The notes beneath the pieces are model-generated. The model was not told where the DNA came from and made no database searches. It saw only the letters and a program-made list of their open reading frames with translations. From assembly GCA_016840465.1 (NCBI GenBank), contig JAEOSH010000044.1, positions 1 to 20,847 of the forward strand: a DNA stretch of 20,847 nucleotides. Reading direction: 5' to 3'. Both the position numbers and the translations under genes were made by a program. The DNA is from Candidatus Baldrarchaeum yapensis (GTDB lineage Archaea > Asgardarchaeota > Baldrarchaeia > Baldrarchaeales > Baldrarchaeaceae). Shown piece after piece: positions 1 through 8,321 of the stretch; position 1 is the first letter of the stretch, and each line of letters starts with the position of its first letter.

Positions 1-702
1 CTCTAGGGCTTTTCTGGCGCGGTGGATCTTCGGGCGGCCTCTATGATTTTCCTGCGGGCTGTGGTTCTGTGGACAGGCACGCTCGAGTGGCGCGTCATTG
101 CAGATATTTTTTTTCGGGGGTGAGAGGAGTATATCGACGTAAGCGGCCACGAAGATTCTGAACTCTCTTCCGAATAGTTTAATAACATCCGTTTACTTAG
201 GATGTAGTGATGTATCGGTTTGCTTTCTGGGGCTCGCATATGTGCGAGGGGCGGACGGGGATTATGAATGTCCCATCCGCTTCTCGACAAAAATCGATTC
301 CGTGCGCAACATCTGATATTTAAAATTCAGTGATCTTGTTTGGAATGTTTCAGCATGAAGGGGAGGATTGAAGAGGCAACAGAGAGTGCATGCTAGGTGT
401 TGGCGTGTGAATGCACCTAACTATGAGTTTATGCTTTCATAGGGTGGCGGCTCTGTAGATCAAGTTCGTGCTTCCAGTCTCAAAGGCTTTGCAATATGTC
501 GGATGTCATTTGGCGTGTCTTTTGCTTACAAGAACCTCCGAGTGAGTGGATCCTGATAACCGACAATTTAACAAGTTGTATTAACGAAGGATTTTAGAGG
601 CCTCGTTAATCCGAAAAGAAATCTGCGTGGAGGTAGAAAGTTGCGATGCTGATAGCTGAAAATTCTGGATGCGGGATAGCGATAACATTTAAAGTTAGGA
701 GG
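1..702. other. Gene-poor left flank
   Basis: I see no gene here that I can defend. The longest open frame (positions 3-290, minus) has a low-complexity, Ser/Arg/His-rich translation and no recognisable domain or ribosome site. The stretch contains a perfect 8-bp inverted repeat (ATTAACGA at 580-587, TCGTTAAT at 603-610) and a weaker 6-bp one (TAGGTG 394-399, CACCTA 414-419). I looked for a CRISPR array or leader because cas6 follows, and saw no regularly spaced repeats. Confidence 0.5.
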
Positions 703-757
703 CTTATAAACGTCATGTTGGTCGCTTGTCGCCGTTAATCACTAGGGGGGTGAAGGG
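703..757 (+). promoter_or_regulatory. Promoter and ribosome site of cas6
   Basis: A TATA-box-like CTTATAAAC lies at 703-711, which would place transcription start near 735. A strong purine-rich ribosome site (GGGGGGTGAAGGG, about 745-757) sits just before the GTG at 760. The spacing fits an archaeal promoter with a short leader and supports the GTG start. Confidence 0.55.
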
Positions 758-759
758 AT

Positions 760-1560
760 GTGAGGATCCTGAAGTTTGACGTTTGTGTTACCTCGTTGGG
801 GAAGGGGGTCCTCAATCCGTTCACGGGGCCGCAGGTGCAGGCCCTCTTTTTGAACATCATTGCGCGTGTGGATCCCTCGCTTGCCAAGAGGCTTCATGAG
901 GATAAGGGCATAAGGCCGTATGCCGTTCGCCCCCTCAAGCCCAAGTCGGGAAAGAAGGGGGTTGTTCAGGGAAAGTGGTTGATAGAGAAGGGGCACGAGT
1001 ACGTTTTCTCTTTGTCGGCGCTGACCGAGGAAGTTGCGGAGGTCCTCGCGAAGGGTCTAACGGAGGCGATGGGAGAGGAAGTTACGATAGGGAGGGTGGA
1101 GTTTGCGGTGAGGAGCATCTCGGTGGAGGCCACGTCTGTTGAGGAACTGATAAAGAGCGCAAAGGTCCCTCATAGGATCCTGCTCGTTTTCCGGACGCCC
1201 ACCCACTTCAAACTGAGAGGTACGTCCTCTTATCTTCCGTTTCCTCTACCTTGGATCATGTATGCGAACCTTGCGGGGATATGGAACTCTCTCTACCCTT
1301 ATAAGGTGGATTTGGAGGAGTTTGCGAAGTGGCTCTACGGGAATGTGCTCCCGCGGGCGTTTGAGGGGAAGACGAGAGAGGTCTGGGTGAAGGAGGCAAA
1401 GCAGGTAGGATATCGGGGAAGGATGGAGTTCGTTGTGAGGGACTCGGAGAATAGGTACGCGAGGTGGGTGTACGTTCTGACGAGGTTTGCGGAGTTTGCG
1501 AACACCGGCGCCCACAGGACCATGGGTATGGGAGTAGTGGAGATCACGGAGATCATATAG
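760..1560 (+). CDS. cas6: CRISPR-associated endoribonuclease Cas6
   Basis: Cas6 cleaves CRISPR precursor RNA within each repeat to give crRNAs. The 266-residue product has the usual Cas6 length and two-ferredoxin-fold layout. It ends in the diagnostic glycine-rich loop near residues 248-261 (TGAHRTMGMGVVEI, of the G-x5-G-x-G type). The N-terminal half has LHEDKGIRPYAVRPL, where His46 occupies the position of the catalytic His in several archaeal Cas6 proteins; that assignment is inference. The start is GTG, chosen for the strong ribosome site ending just upstream. No other cas gene and no repeat array is visible, so it is either solitary or the edge of a locus lying to the left. The neighbour on the other strand converges and overlaps its 3' end by 8 bp. 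Confidence 0.85.
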   Translation: MRILKFDVCVTSLGKGVLNPFTGPQVQALFLNIIARVDPSLAKRLHEDKGIRPYAVRPLKPKSGKKGVVQGKWLIEKGHEYVFSLSALTEEVAEVLAKGLTEAMGEEVTIGRVEFAVRSISVEATSVEELIKSAKVPHRILLVFRTPTHFKLRGTSSYLPFPLPWIMYANLAGIWNSLYPYKVDLEEFAKWLYGNVLPRAFEGKTREVWVKEAKQVGYRGRMEFVVRDSENRYARWVYVLTRFAEFANTGAHRTMGMGVVEITEII

Positions 1561-3142
1561 TTGAGATGAGCGGCTTCAGGAGTAAGTCCTCCATCAACTT
1601 TTCTGCCTCTTCATAGTCGCAAGTCGAGGGCGTGGCGAGTACTAAGTTGTGGCCCGATAGAACATCGCCTCCATCGGTGGATTTACGGGCTTCCAAGTAC
1701 TCCCTCGCCTCCCTCGCGGACATAAATATTTTTACGAGCCTCGAATATCCACTCTCTCCCTCAAACTCACCTATTCTTCTGACGAGCCTCATAGGTTCTA
1801 TGATGACCACATCTTTTGTACTGACATCTAGATCTTCTAGTGCCTGATTCAACGTTTCTTTAAACTTTGTCCATCTGTTTCGTATCACTACAAATACCTG
1901 GTCGGCGACCATGTTTTTGATAAGGTTTGCGGCCGTTTTGACCTTATGGGGGGTATCCTCTAGGCGCAGGAGCTCTTGGCAGAGTGACCAGTACTCGTCG
2001 GCGAGGCGATGGTCGTTTTGGCACAGGACTTTGAGAATGTCACTTATCACAAGGCGCCCGTAGCGCGCATATTCTCTCGCGAGGTCCGAGCCGGGCATCT
2101 CCCTCTCAAGTATGTTGTAGAGTTTCATTTCCAACTCTCCGAACTTCGAGTCCACTATCTCTATAGACGTCTTTGCAACGTGACTTTCCCTGAACCTCTC
2201 CGAGAGCCTCAGCGTTATGTGTCTCATCCTCCTGCCCAGCATTTTGAGGGAGCGCGGGTGAGGGAGGAGTTTATGCGCGGAGGTGAGGGAAATTACGATG
2301 GGGGTGTTTCTGATCTCCGCCGTGGGAGATACATTCCCCGCCATGGCGAACATTGCGGCATCATCTATCAATATAAGGGCGGGATCGAGGATCTTGTGGT
2401 TTCCGAGAAACTCATCCATCGTCATTATGTTCAGCATTCCCGATAAGTCCGCCTTGGGTTCGGCGCTCAGAACGGAGAGGATCTTGCGGAGCATATTGAG
2501 GGAGGCATGCGACGTTTCGATCACGAGGACCTTCCTTTGGAGTTCGAGGGCGCACATTATCAGGAGGACCTTAATTGCAATCTTGGGAAGCGTGCCGGGC
2601 ATGCAGAAGAGTAAGGTCTCACTGAGGGGATCCGCGGATTTCAGCTTCCTCAATGCATCCCCCAGGTTTATCGTGTTGGCAATTGCGTCGAGTATTGCAA
2701 TTGCGCGCGGTGAGGAGATGTCCATCAGAAGGATGCTTCTCCGGGCCTTTAAAAGGGATAGCAGTGCGGAGAAGAACAGGAGGAGCTCTATCACCTCCAC
2801 GTTATCTTCGCCGCCAGGCTCCCTGCTCTTCTCCCGCTTCACGAGGTAACTTCTCATGAAGTCGATGAGTGAGGTGATAAGATATCTTAGAAGGGAGGAG
2901 TCATACGACTTCTGAAGCCTTGAGTACACAACACGCCCCATAATTTCTCCGTTTTTTAACCTTATATTGAGCATTTTAGGTTCTAGAACGCGCAGGTAGC
3001 AAATTCTAGGCCCGTCGTTGGACTTATGATCGAAATATACGTAGAAGTAGTACCTGCTATCCCCGTTCTTAAGAACTCTCTTTATCTTCCTAACATAAGG
3101 CCCATAGCCGGGCCTCCCACACTTTGGACAAATACCTTTCAT
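1553..3142 (-). CDS. Degenerate SF2 helicase-like protein with Cys-x2-Cys N-terminus
   Basis: I do not recognise this 529-residue protein as a named family. The first 60 residues carry CPKCGRPGYGPY followed by an aromatic strand-rich YFYVYFDH and CYLR, a motif style seen in archaeal DNA-associated proteins. The middle and C-terminus read like a two-RecA-domain helicase whose motifs have decayed. A glycine-loop-like CMPGTLPKIAIK (about 180-191) stands where Walker A should be, with no GK[ST]. It is followed by KVLVIETSHASL (like motif Ia), LILIDDAAMFA (like DExH motif II, about 256-266) and VISLTSAH (like the TAS motif III). Further on, TPHKVKTAANLI then VFVVIRNRWTKFKETL resembles motif IV of Hef/FANCM-type helicases. 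The ATG at 3142 is preferred over TTG 3148 because AAGGTG is better spaced from it. The gene converges on cas6. Confidence 0.7.
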   Translation of the reverse strand: MKGICPKCGRPGYGPYVRKIKRVLKNGDSRYYFYVYFDHKSNDGPRICYLRVLEPKMLNIRLKNGEIMGRVVYSRLQKSYDSSLLRYLITSLIDFMRSYLVKREKSREPGGEDNVEVIELLLFFSALLSLLKARRSILLMDISSPRAIAILDAIANTINLGDALRKLKSADPLSETLLFCMPGTLPKIAIKVLLIMCALELQRKVLVIETSHASLNMLRKILSVLSAEPKADLSGMLNIMTMDEFLGNHKILDPALILIDDAAMFAMAGNVSPTAEIRNTPIVISLTSAHKLLPHPRSLKMLGRRMRHITLRLSERFRESHVAKTSIEIVDSKFGELEMKLYNILEREMPGSDLAREYARYGRLVISDILKVLCQNDHRLADEYWSLCQELLRLEDTPHKVKTAANLIKNMVADQVFVVIRNRWTKFKETLNQALEDLDVSTKDVVIIEPMRLVRRIGEFEGESGYSRLVKIFMSAREAREYLEARKSTDGGDVLSGHNLVLATPSTCDYEEAEKLMEDLLLKPLISTI

Positions 3143-3180
3143 TAACAATACACCTTCTACCCACTATTCACTTCATTCTT

Positions 3181-3190
3181 ACAATATACC
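3181..3190 (-). promoter_or_regulatory. TATA box for the helicase-like gene
   Basis: On the minus strand GGTATATTGT lies about 40-48 bp before the ATG at 3142. That leaves a leader of about 15-20 nt containing the AAGGTG ribosome site. Support is positional only. Confidence 0.4.
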
Positions 3191-3448
3191 AATACTATGA
3201 GTGGGTCATCCAGATGGGCCTCGCTCCTCGAGGATCCACCTTCCCTTTTCTTTCCCTTATGTGTATATATTGACTTTATAGATTTAAACTTTAAAATCGG
3301 CATAATTAGATGCATCTTACAACGACAAAGATGGGCAATCTTAGTAGCAAGAAGTACTTTTTTGCCGAGACGTATATTGTAGTAGGTGGGAACTCCACCC
3401 TCCACCATATGGGTTAATATCTACATAGAAAATACCTAAAGAGGAAAT

Positions 3449-3507
3449 CATATATTTTCTGCAAATATTCCGAAAATGACGTTCACGAGTCATTAGGGAG
3501 GGAGGAG
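3449..3507 (+). promoter_or_regulatory. Promoter and Shine-Dalgarno of hypothetical gene
   Basis: CATATATTTT at 3449-3458 is a plausible TATA box, giving a start near 3480. A very strong ribosome site (GGGAGGGAGGAG, 3497-3508) ends just before the ATG at 3512. These signals are the main reason for calling the following gene real. Confidence 0.55.
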
Positions 3508-3511
3508 AGAA

Positions 3512-4105
3512 ATGAGTGTCGATGACTCCCCAACATCAAGAAAATGGGTAATGCATAAGGCCACCAGTGATGGGAATATAACTCGTTGCGCAATCACTGG
3601 AGAAGCCACATTAACCTTCAAAATCCGGGGATCCTCCCATGTAAAGGAAGTGCTCGCAAGAGGGAAGGGCAAGCGTCGCCTCAGGGGGATAATGCATGGT
3701 AGTATCAGCCGTAAGCACCGCCTCCCGATGATATTCGTAAACCCTATTGAGTTGGCGATTCTCATGGCAGTTGCAATTCTAAGGACGTTGGTGTGGAACT
3801 TGTCCTTTGTAGAGTTACGTGATGAGACCGGATCCATGTGCATTGCCCGACTGTACGGGTCACGGGAGTTGATCATGATTTTTCGCGTGGAGAGATCGGC
3901 TAAAGTCTATGTCGCGCCATCCAAAGAATACGTCCTCGAGAGGTTGACATCCCTCCTTTACGACTTCCTGCTCGGGCGGTTGAGCATTCGCCGCGCGTGC
4001 GAAAATTATAGATGCTTTCACCTGAAGCCTATGCCCTCCAATTTCTTTTTTGCTTTTTCCGGCTCACCTCTATGTATGCGACATCTACGCCCTCTATCAC
4101 CTTGA
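3512..4105 (+). CDS. Hypothetical protein
   Basis: The 197-residue product matches no family I recognise. Support comes from a TATA-like box, an excellent Shine-Dalgarno and a long uninterrupted frame. The N-terminal half is basic (ARGKGKRRLRG near residues 49-59). One hydrophobic stretch follows (IELAILMAVAILRTLVW, about 78-94) that could be a membrane segment or a buried helix. A charged region with VAPSKEYVLERLTSLL comes after it. The last 25 or so codons run antisense through the 3' end of the vapC-like pseudogene, and their translation looks unconstrained, so the original C-terminus may have been lost or shifted. The gene converges with the vapBC remnant. Confidence 0.5.
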   Translation: MSVDDSPTSRKWVMHKATSDGNITRCAITGEATLTFKIRGSSHVKEVLARGKGKRRLRGIMHGSISRKHRLPMIFVNPIELAILMAVAILRTLVWNLSFVELRDETGSMCIARLYGSRELIMIFRVERSAKVYVAPSKEYVLERLTSLLYDFLLGRLSIRRACENYRCFHLKPMPSNFFFAFSGSPLCMRHLRPLSP

Positions 4106-4477
4106 ACGCCGAGTCAGTTGTGATAATTTTCCCTCCGATTTTTCTCGCAAGCGCCAGGACATGACAGTCGACAAATGAAAGTTTGCCCCTGTAGTGCACT
4201 TCAGCTTTGCCGCCTCGTCTAAAATCTCCTTTTCCTCCATGACCACTATGTTCGACGCCCTTATCCTCCAGTTAAAATCGTCAGCCACATCCTTACCTAG
4301 CACCTGACACGTCTTATACCAGAACTCTCCAAGAATAAGTTCGCACGTCACGCCCGCCTTCCCGCCGCAGAATATTTCATCGAAGAAAGGCTTCACCCTT
4401 TCATCCCCACCGAAGTAGAGTGCAAAGGCCCCGGTGTCGAGTACGCAGCATTTGGGTTCGTAACTCCGACCTGTCAT
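4029..4477 (-). pseudogene. VapC-like PIN toxin, frameshifted
   Basis: VapC toxins are PIN-domain, metal-dependent ribonucleases. From the ATG at 4477 the frame gives CCVLDTGAFALYF with the first catalytic Asp (residue 14) and TCELILGEFWY with the conserved Glu near residues 46-51. Around 4203-4210 the coding sense moves to another frame. There it continues as VHYRGKLSFVDCHVLALA, with the third acidic residue, then KIITTDSAF with the fourth, and reaches a stop at 4029. Restoring one base near the AAAG run rejoins the two halves into a complete PIN domain of about 150 residues. As written the toxin is broken after the second motif. It lies directly downstream of an AbrB-type antitoxin gene that is also frameshifted. 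Confidence 0.8.
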
Positions 4478-4695
4478 GCTCCTCCTCACGCCTTCTCTTC
4501 TCCGAAATCTCCGCCGCGATCTGCAACATTTTCTCACCGCTATCTCCGAAAGACTCCTCAAGAGGCCTCACGGGAACCATTAGTGTGCCCCTTTCGGTTT
4601 CTACGAACAGGACCTTAGTCCCCCTTCTTGGGCTCCAGCTTCCGGCGGATCTTCTTCGGGATCGTGACCATTTCCTTGCTGGTGATAGTCGCCAT
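4468..4695 (-). pseudogene. AbrB/SpoVT-type VapB antitoxin, frameshifted
   Basis: The ATG at 4695 opens a swapped-hairpin AbrB domain (MATITSKEMVTIPKKIRRKL) that stops after KKGD. The continuation VLFVETERGTLMVPVRPLEE lies in another frame. Removing one G from the five-base run (4620-4624, C5 on the plus strand) rejoins them as KKGTKVLFVE, typical of the family. A helical, charged tail (EKMLQIAAEISEKRRREEE) follows, as expected of the toxin-binding part of VapB. The exact 3' end is uncertain because the repaired frame runs into vapC as far as 4401. It precedes the PIN gene, the usual vapBC order. Confidence 0.75.
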
Positions 4696-4715
4696 GTACA
4701 TCTATATCACTAGCG

Positions 4716-4723
4716 AATATTTT
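4716..4723 (-). promoter_or_regulatory. TATA box for leaderless vapB remnant
   Basis: AAAATATT on the minus strand ends about 21-28 nt before the ATG at 4695, and no Shine-Dalgarno separates them. This is the spacing of a leaderless archaeal transcript. Confidence 0.45.
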
Positions 4724-5684
4724 CATTTGCCATGGGATAAAAATAATGCCATACCAAATATCACAGTATGGAGAGAAAAGTTGGTGATATTGACCCTAAA
4801 TATCAAAAAACATGTTGCTTTTCCGAATTGCTGATTTTGACAGAGTTTCGGTAGTGAGATCTCTTCTCAGGATAGGCATCGATATGCATCCTTTCGAATA
4901 CCAGCACCGATAAATTATTTTCAGTGTTGAGTCTTGGGTCGATACTGAAGTATGGAGGGGTTACAGTGGCTTTTGCGCTTGACATCACCGGTGGTGGTCT
5001 GGGAGTCCCGCCCGAGATCGTAACTGGCGATGTTTTAATGAAGTGTTATTTTGAGGAGAAATATGTGCTTAGTAGTAATACTATGAGGGCTTATTTGATT
5101 TTGAACGAAAATGGGACTGTGAAGACCATTACTAGCATATTGCTCACAGCCATGAGGCGTTTACTGACAATTCTATCACCAAGCGCTTCCTAGGCTTCAT
5201 TCCACCACAGGAAATTGGAAGGAAAATATTCAGTAACATTATTTCCAACATTTTCCACCTTTTTTACATTTTCTGGTTGCATGACGCCACGAGTACTTCC
5301 TCTCGGATAAATTATATGCGATGTTCAAGACCGGGTTATCCCGTATTCTTGAAAAGCGTAAATAGGAGAGAAAGTGGTGCGACTTTTAGTTCAAGGCGCT
5401 AACTGAAGTTACACCTACGAATTCACAAATCCCTAGCGAATTGCATCATGTAGTCCATTACTCGAAGACCACATGTGGAACTCTGGTGAAATAAGGCCCA
5501 TTGGCGGAGATTTCAAACGAAAACATAAGATTAGGAGAAATAACATAACAATCTTTATCTCCGTATCTATCTTCACGCAATCCTCAGCCGCATCACTGGT
5601 CTGGGTCTCATGGTCCTCATGATACTCCTACCTTTTCTACGTGATACGAATCAGTTTAACTCGTTATTATCGGCGTATTTTGCG
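4724..5684. other. Gene-poor stretch with a possible gene remnant
   Basis: About 1 kb without a defensible intact gene. The only protein-like signal is on the plus strand from 4924 to about 5193, which translates to ALDITGGGLGVPPEIVTGDV and onward. A shift of frame near 5150 then gives ITKRFLGFIPPQEIGRKIF before more stops. This could be a decayed gene, but I cannot name a family. The rest shows only AT-rich runs. Confidence 0.35.
4924..5193 (+). pseudogene. Possible remnant of an unknown gene
   Basis: A short frame of about 89 codons whose middle part has a protein-like composition (GGGLGVPPEIVTGD, CYFEEKYVLSS, YLILNENGTVKTI). No good ribosome site precedes it. Protein-like sequence appears to continue in a different frame past 5150. 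No family is recognised. It could be chance. Confidence 0.2.
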
Positions 5685-6872
5685 TTAACACCTCAGACCG
5701 GAGGTCAGGGTCGCGTTTGCTTTCCGGACGTCTTCGAGTGATGGAAACTCCTTCTCCAACTTCCTAAGTAGCGTCATAACAATATCGGCAAACCTAAACA
5801 GAATTGGGCACTCAAGAGCCCTTCTCTCCGGAACCTCTGCCCTTCTCATAACGTTCTTGCAGTACTTTCTCAAATGCCCCACCGCCTCCCTTTTCTTGCC
5901 CCTTCTGCTCAGCGTTAGCGCAAGAAACGCGTACGGTAGAACAAATTCTTCACCTCTGAGTACCGCCCTCCTCAGGGTGTCCTCTGCCTCTTTCCATTTT
6001 CCCATCAGCGCCTGCAGGGTTCCCATGTATAGGAGGATGAAGGGATCCTCGCCTATTTCATTAACGAATTCGCCGAGAATCTTCAAGGCTCGATCGTAAC
6101 GCTCATTGAAGGTGTGGAGGCTTGCATTGAGCAGAGCCCTTCTGTACTTTTCAAGGGGTGTGTCTGCCATATCCCTCAGTATACTCCCGAGAACCTCAAA
6201 GCACTTCTTACCGCGTCTCTCGATACTTTCCGCATACGTGATCTCTTCGGGAACCTCAATTTTTCCCTCAAGCCCCTTACTCTTAACTTCCTCCAGGAAC
6301 TTCTCCTTAAGTTCGCCAACCTCCCTCAGAATACTCCTCAGAACTTCAACGGCATCCATATTCTCTAAGAAGACAAGCCTCCGCCTGCCCAGCACGCGCG
6401 ACCAGAATCCGACCATGAGCATCTTCTGCCTATGCCACAGCTCGATGTTCGCGTATCTCTCCTTATCGAAGAAAACCAAACCCCCACGCATGTTCACAAT
6501 CCCGTAGCCACTTAACTCCCTTAACGCCTCTTTCATGACCCTCTTCTCAACCTCGAACTTCTTCGCAACCATGACAACGCTCCTGCCGTTGACCTCCTCA
6601 TACCTTGGAAGCGCTCTCACTCTCGGAACGGCCGAAAAGAACACTATGTAATCGGTGTACGAGAGAAAGGCCCTTAACACTCTCTCATCGTCCCTACAAT
6701 ATCTCCTCACATATATCTTCCCACTGAATCGGTCCTCCTCTATCTCAAATAATCCAAGCACGTCTCTCAGCGCGAGGAAATTCCCCAGCAGGAATATTAT
6801 GTCCGATAAAATGTGGAGGTGCTCCATGACCTCGTCAAAGTACCCTCGGGATGTCGGCCCTCTCTCGCCCAT
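5685..6872 (-). CDS. Winged-helix/TPR repeat protein
   Basis: This 395-residue soluble protein has no name I recognise. Residues about 80-155 look like a winged helix: VVMVAKKFEVEKRVMKEALR as helix-turn-helix, then a GYGIVNMRGGLVFF wing. A charged linker near 165-230 may be coiled coil (ILREVGELKEKFLEEVKSK). From about 245 to 345 there are TPR-like helical pairs (ALLNASLHTFNERYDRALKI, ILLYMGTLQALMGKWKEAED, AFLALTLSRRGKKREAVGHL). A DNA-binding or scaffold regulator is the simplest guess. The ATG at 6872 follows a G-rich ribosome site (GGTGGGGG) and is divergent from the DUF401 gene, so the two may share control of the 190-bp gap. A later start at the downstream Met (MEHLH) is possible. Confidence 0.8.
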   Translation of the reverse strand: MGERGPTSRGYFDEVMEHLHILSDIIFLLGNFLALRDVLGLFEIEEDRFSGKIYVRRYCRDDERVLRAFLSYTDYIVFFSAVPRVRALPRYEEVNGRSVVMVAKKFEVEKRVMKEALRELSGYGIVNMRGGLVFFDKERYANIELWHRQKMLMVGFWSRVLGRRRLVFLENMDAVEVLRSILREVGELKEKFLEEVKSKGLEGKIEVPEEITYAESIERRGKKCFEVLGSILRDMADTPLEKYRRALLNASLHTFNERYDRALKILGEFVNEIGEDPFILLYMGTLQALMGKWKEAEDTLRRAVLRGEEFVLPYAFLALTLSRRGKKREAVGHLRKYCKNVMRRAEVPERRALECPILFRFADIVMTLLRKLEKEFPSLEDVRKANATLTSGLRC

Positions 6873-6941
6873 CGCAAACCCCCACCTGTCCCCCTATTGG
6901 TGGGTCGCCGCATGTCGGCCATATTACCTCAAACATTCCAG

Positions 6942-6950
6942 TAATTTAAA
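6942..6950 (-). promoter_or_regulatory. TATA box for the TPR gene
   Basis: TTTAAATTA on the minus strand lies about 70 bp before the ATG at 6872. It leaves a leader carrying the G-rich ribosome site. Confidence 0.35.
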
Positions 6951-6984
6951 GTTCCCATTGTTGAACCGTCCCTCCCTAACGGGG

Positions 6985-6994
6985 CATAAAAAAG
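6985..6994 (+). promoter_or_regulatory. TATA box for the DUF401 gene
   Basis: CATAAAAAAG lies about 75 bp before the ATG at 7065, placing transcription start near 7020. A weak ribosome site GGAAGTG (7051-7057) precedes the ATG by about 7 nt. Confidence 0.4.
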
Positions 6995-7064
6995 ATAACC
7001 CTACAAACCGTTACCTATCACACCCGGCTCCGAGACGACCCACCTGGGAGCGGAAGTGTTATAA

Positions 7065-8321
7065 ATGCTACCGAAGATAATCGTACTCCTAATAGGGTTC
7101 ATACTCCTTCTCCTGTTACTGGCGAGCAGAGTTCCGATAAGCATCTCGATAATAGTATGCGCCTTGGTGGTGGCAGCATTCACAGTTCCACCGAACAATA
7201 TCCCCAATATGATAGTATTCACCGCAGAGCAGCGGTTAACTCAGGAGCTGGTCCTTCTATCGGCACTAATAGCATTTCTCGTTGTGATGTACGAGGAGAG
7301 CGGGCAGCTTGCCGAGATGACGAGAGTTCTCAGTAACTCGCTCAAAAGAGCAGATTTCTCGGTAATGGCAGTTCCCGCGTTTCTGGGCCTCCTATCGGTC
7401 CCAGGAGGAGCCCTCATGTCGGCACCGGTGGTTGAGAAAGAAGGCTCAAGGCTCGGTCTTGGAACCTTAAGGAAAATCTTCGTAAACATGTGGTTCCGCC
7501 ACCTTATATTCATGGTGTATCCGCTGGATGTCGCAATAATCATCGCGGCCGGAATATCTGGCGTGAGCCTGTGGCAAATGATACTCTATCAGGCGCCCAT
7601 CGCCCTCTTCATGATCCTTATAGGGTACCTAGTAGGCATTGCAAGATCAAAACCACCCCTAAAGACCCCATCCCGCCGCAGCGGGAATCATGAAGTTCAA
7701 AAATCCATAAAACCGTTCTTGCCGATACTCGGACCCGTGGCGGTAGCTGCAGTTCTGGGGCCGCTCGTCGACGACTCCGTTGACGTGTACTTCATAGAGA
7801 GACCGTCTTTGGTGATAGGTGCGGTTCTGGGGATAGCACTACTGGTGATAATAACGAGACCGGGGCTCCCGGATTTTGTGAGGGTTCTGAGAAGAGGGCT
7901 CATATATGACGTCATACTTGCAACTTATGGGGCATTGCTCCTCAGCAATGTTATGGTGATCGGCGGAATCGCAAGCTCCATCATCGCCGCCATAGAAAGT
8001 TCGAGGATACCATTCATCATCATGATGACCGCAACTCCCGTAATAATAGCGTTCATCACGGGTTCCCCGATAACCGCGATCGCAATATCGGTGCCCATCG
8101 TCACCTCCATCCAATCAATGAGCGTCATAAGCGCAAGTATGATATTCGTTTCCTCCTTCCTAGGGCATATCGCCTCCCCGCTCCACCTCTGCTACGTGTT
8201 CTCGGCAACCTACTTCAAAGGTTCCCTCACTAAGTCCTACGCCCTTATGATACCATCCTGCATCGCGACTATGCTCTTTGTCATGCTCTTATATGGGGTC
8301 CTTCTGTTCCCGCTTTCATGA
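7065..8321 (+). CDS. DUF401 family integral membrane protein (predicted permease)
   Basis: The 418-residue product is almost wholly membrane segments. It matches the DUF401/COG1906 family, whose members are predicted to have about ten transmembrane helices and belong among ion-transporter-like permeases. The substrate is unknown. Visible features are an N-terminal hydrophobic helix (IIVLLIGFILLLLLL) and a conserved polar/proline stretch FLGLLSVPGGALMSAPVVEK near residues 105-125. A central polar loop (PPLKTPSRRSGNHE, about residue 195) follows. A second half repeats the pattern with FITGSPITAIAISVPIV and SFLGHIASPLHLC (about 370), typical of inverted-repeat ion transporters. Length is normal for the family. 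It is monocistronic and divergent from the TPR gene. Confidence 0.85.
   Translation: MLPKIIVLLIGFILLLLLLASRVPISISIIVCALVVAAFTVPPNNIPNMIVFTAEQRLTQELVLLSALIAFLVVMYEESGQLAEMTRVLSNSLKRADFSVMAVPAFLGLLSVPGGALMSAPVVEKEGSRLGLGTLRKIFVNMWFRHLIFMVYPLDVAIIIAAGISGVSLWQMILYQAPIALFMILIGYLVGIARSKPPLKTPSRRSGNHEVQKSIKPFLPILGPVAVAAVLGPLVDDSVDVYFIERPSLVIGAVLGIALLVIITRPGLPDFVRVLRRGLIYDVILATYGALLLSNVMVIGGIASSIIAAIESSRIPFIIMMTATPVIIAFITGSPITAIAISVPIVTSIQSMSVISASMIFVSSFLGHIASPLHLCYVFSATYFKGSLTKSYALMIPSCIATMLFVMLLYGVLLFPLS

Noticed and set aside
3-290. Open frame of 95 codons on the minus strand at the left edge
   Set aside because: Composition is Ser/Arg/His-rich and unlike the confident genes; there is no ribosome site or domain. 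A protein-like piece in a second frame (FRIFVAAYVDILL) exists but is too short to call.
1-759. CRISPR array next to cas6
   Set aside because: I scanned for repeats of 24-37 nt with regular spacers on both strands and saw none; 3143-3500 on the other side also has none.
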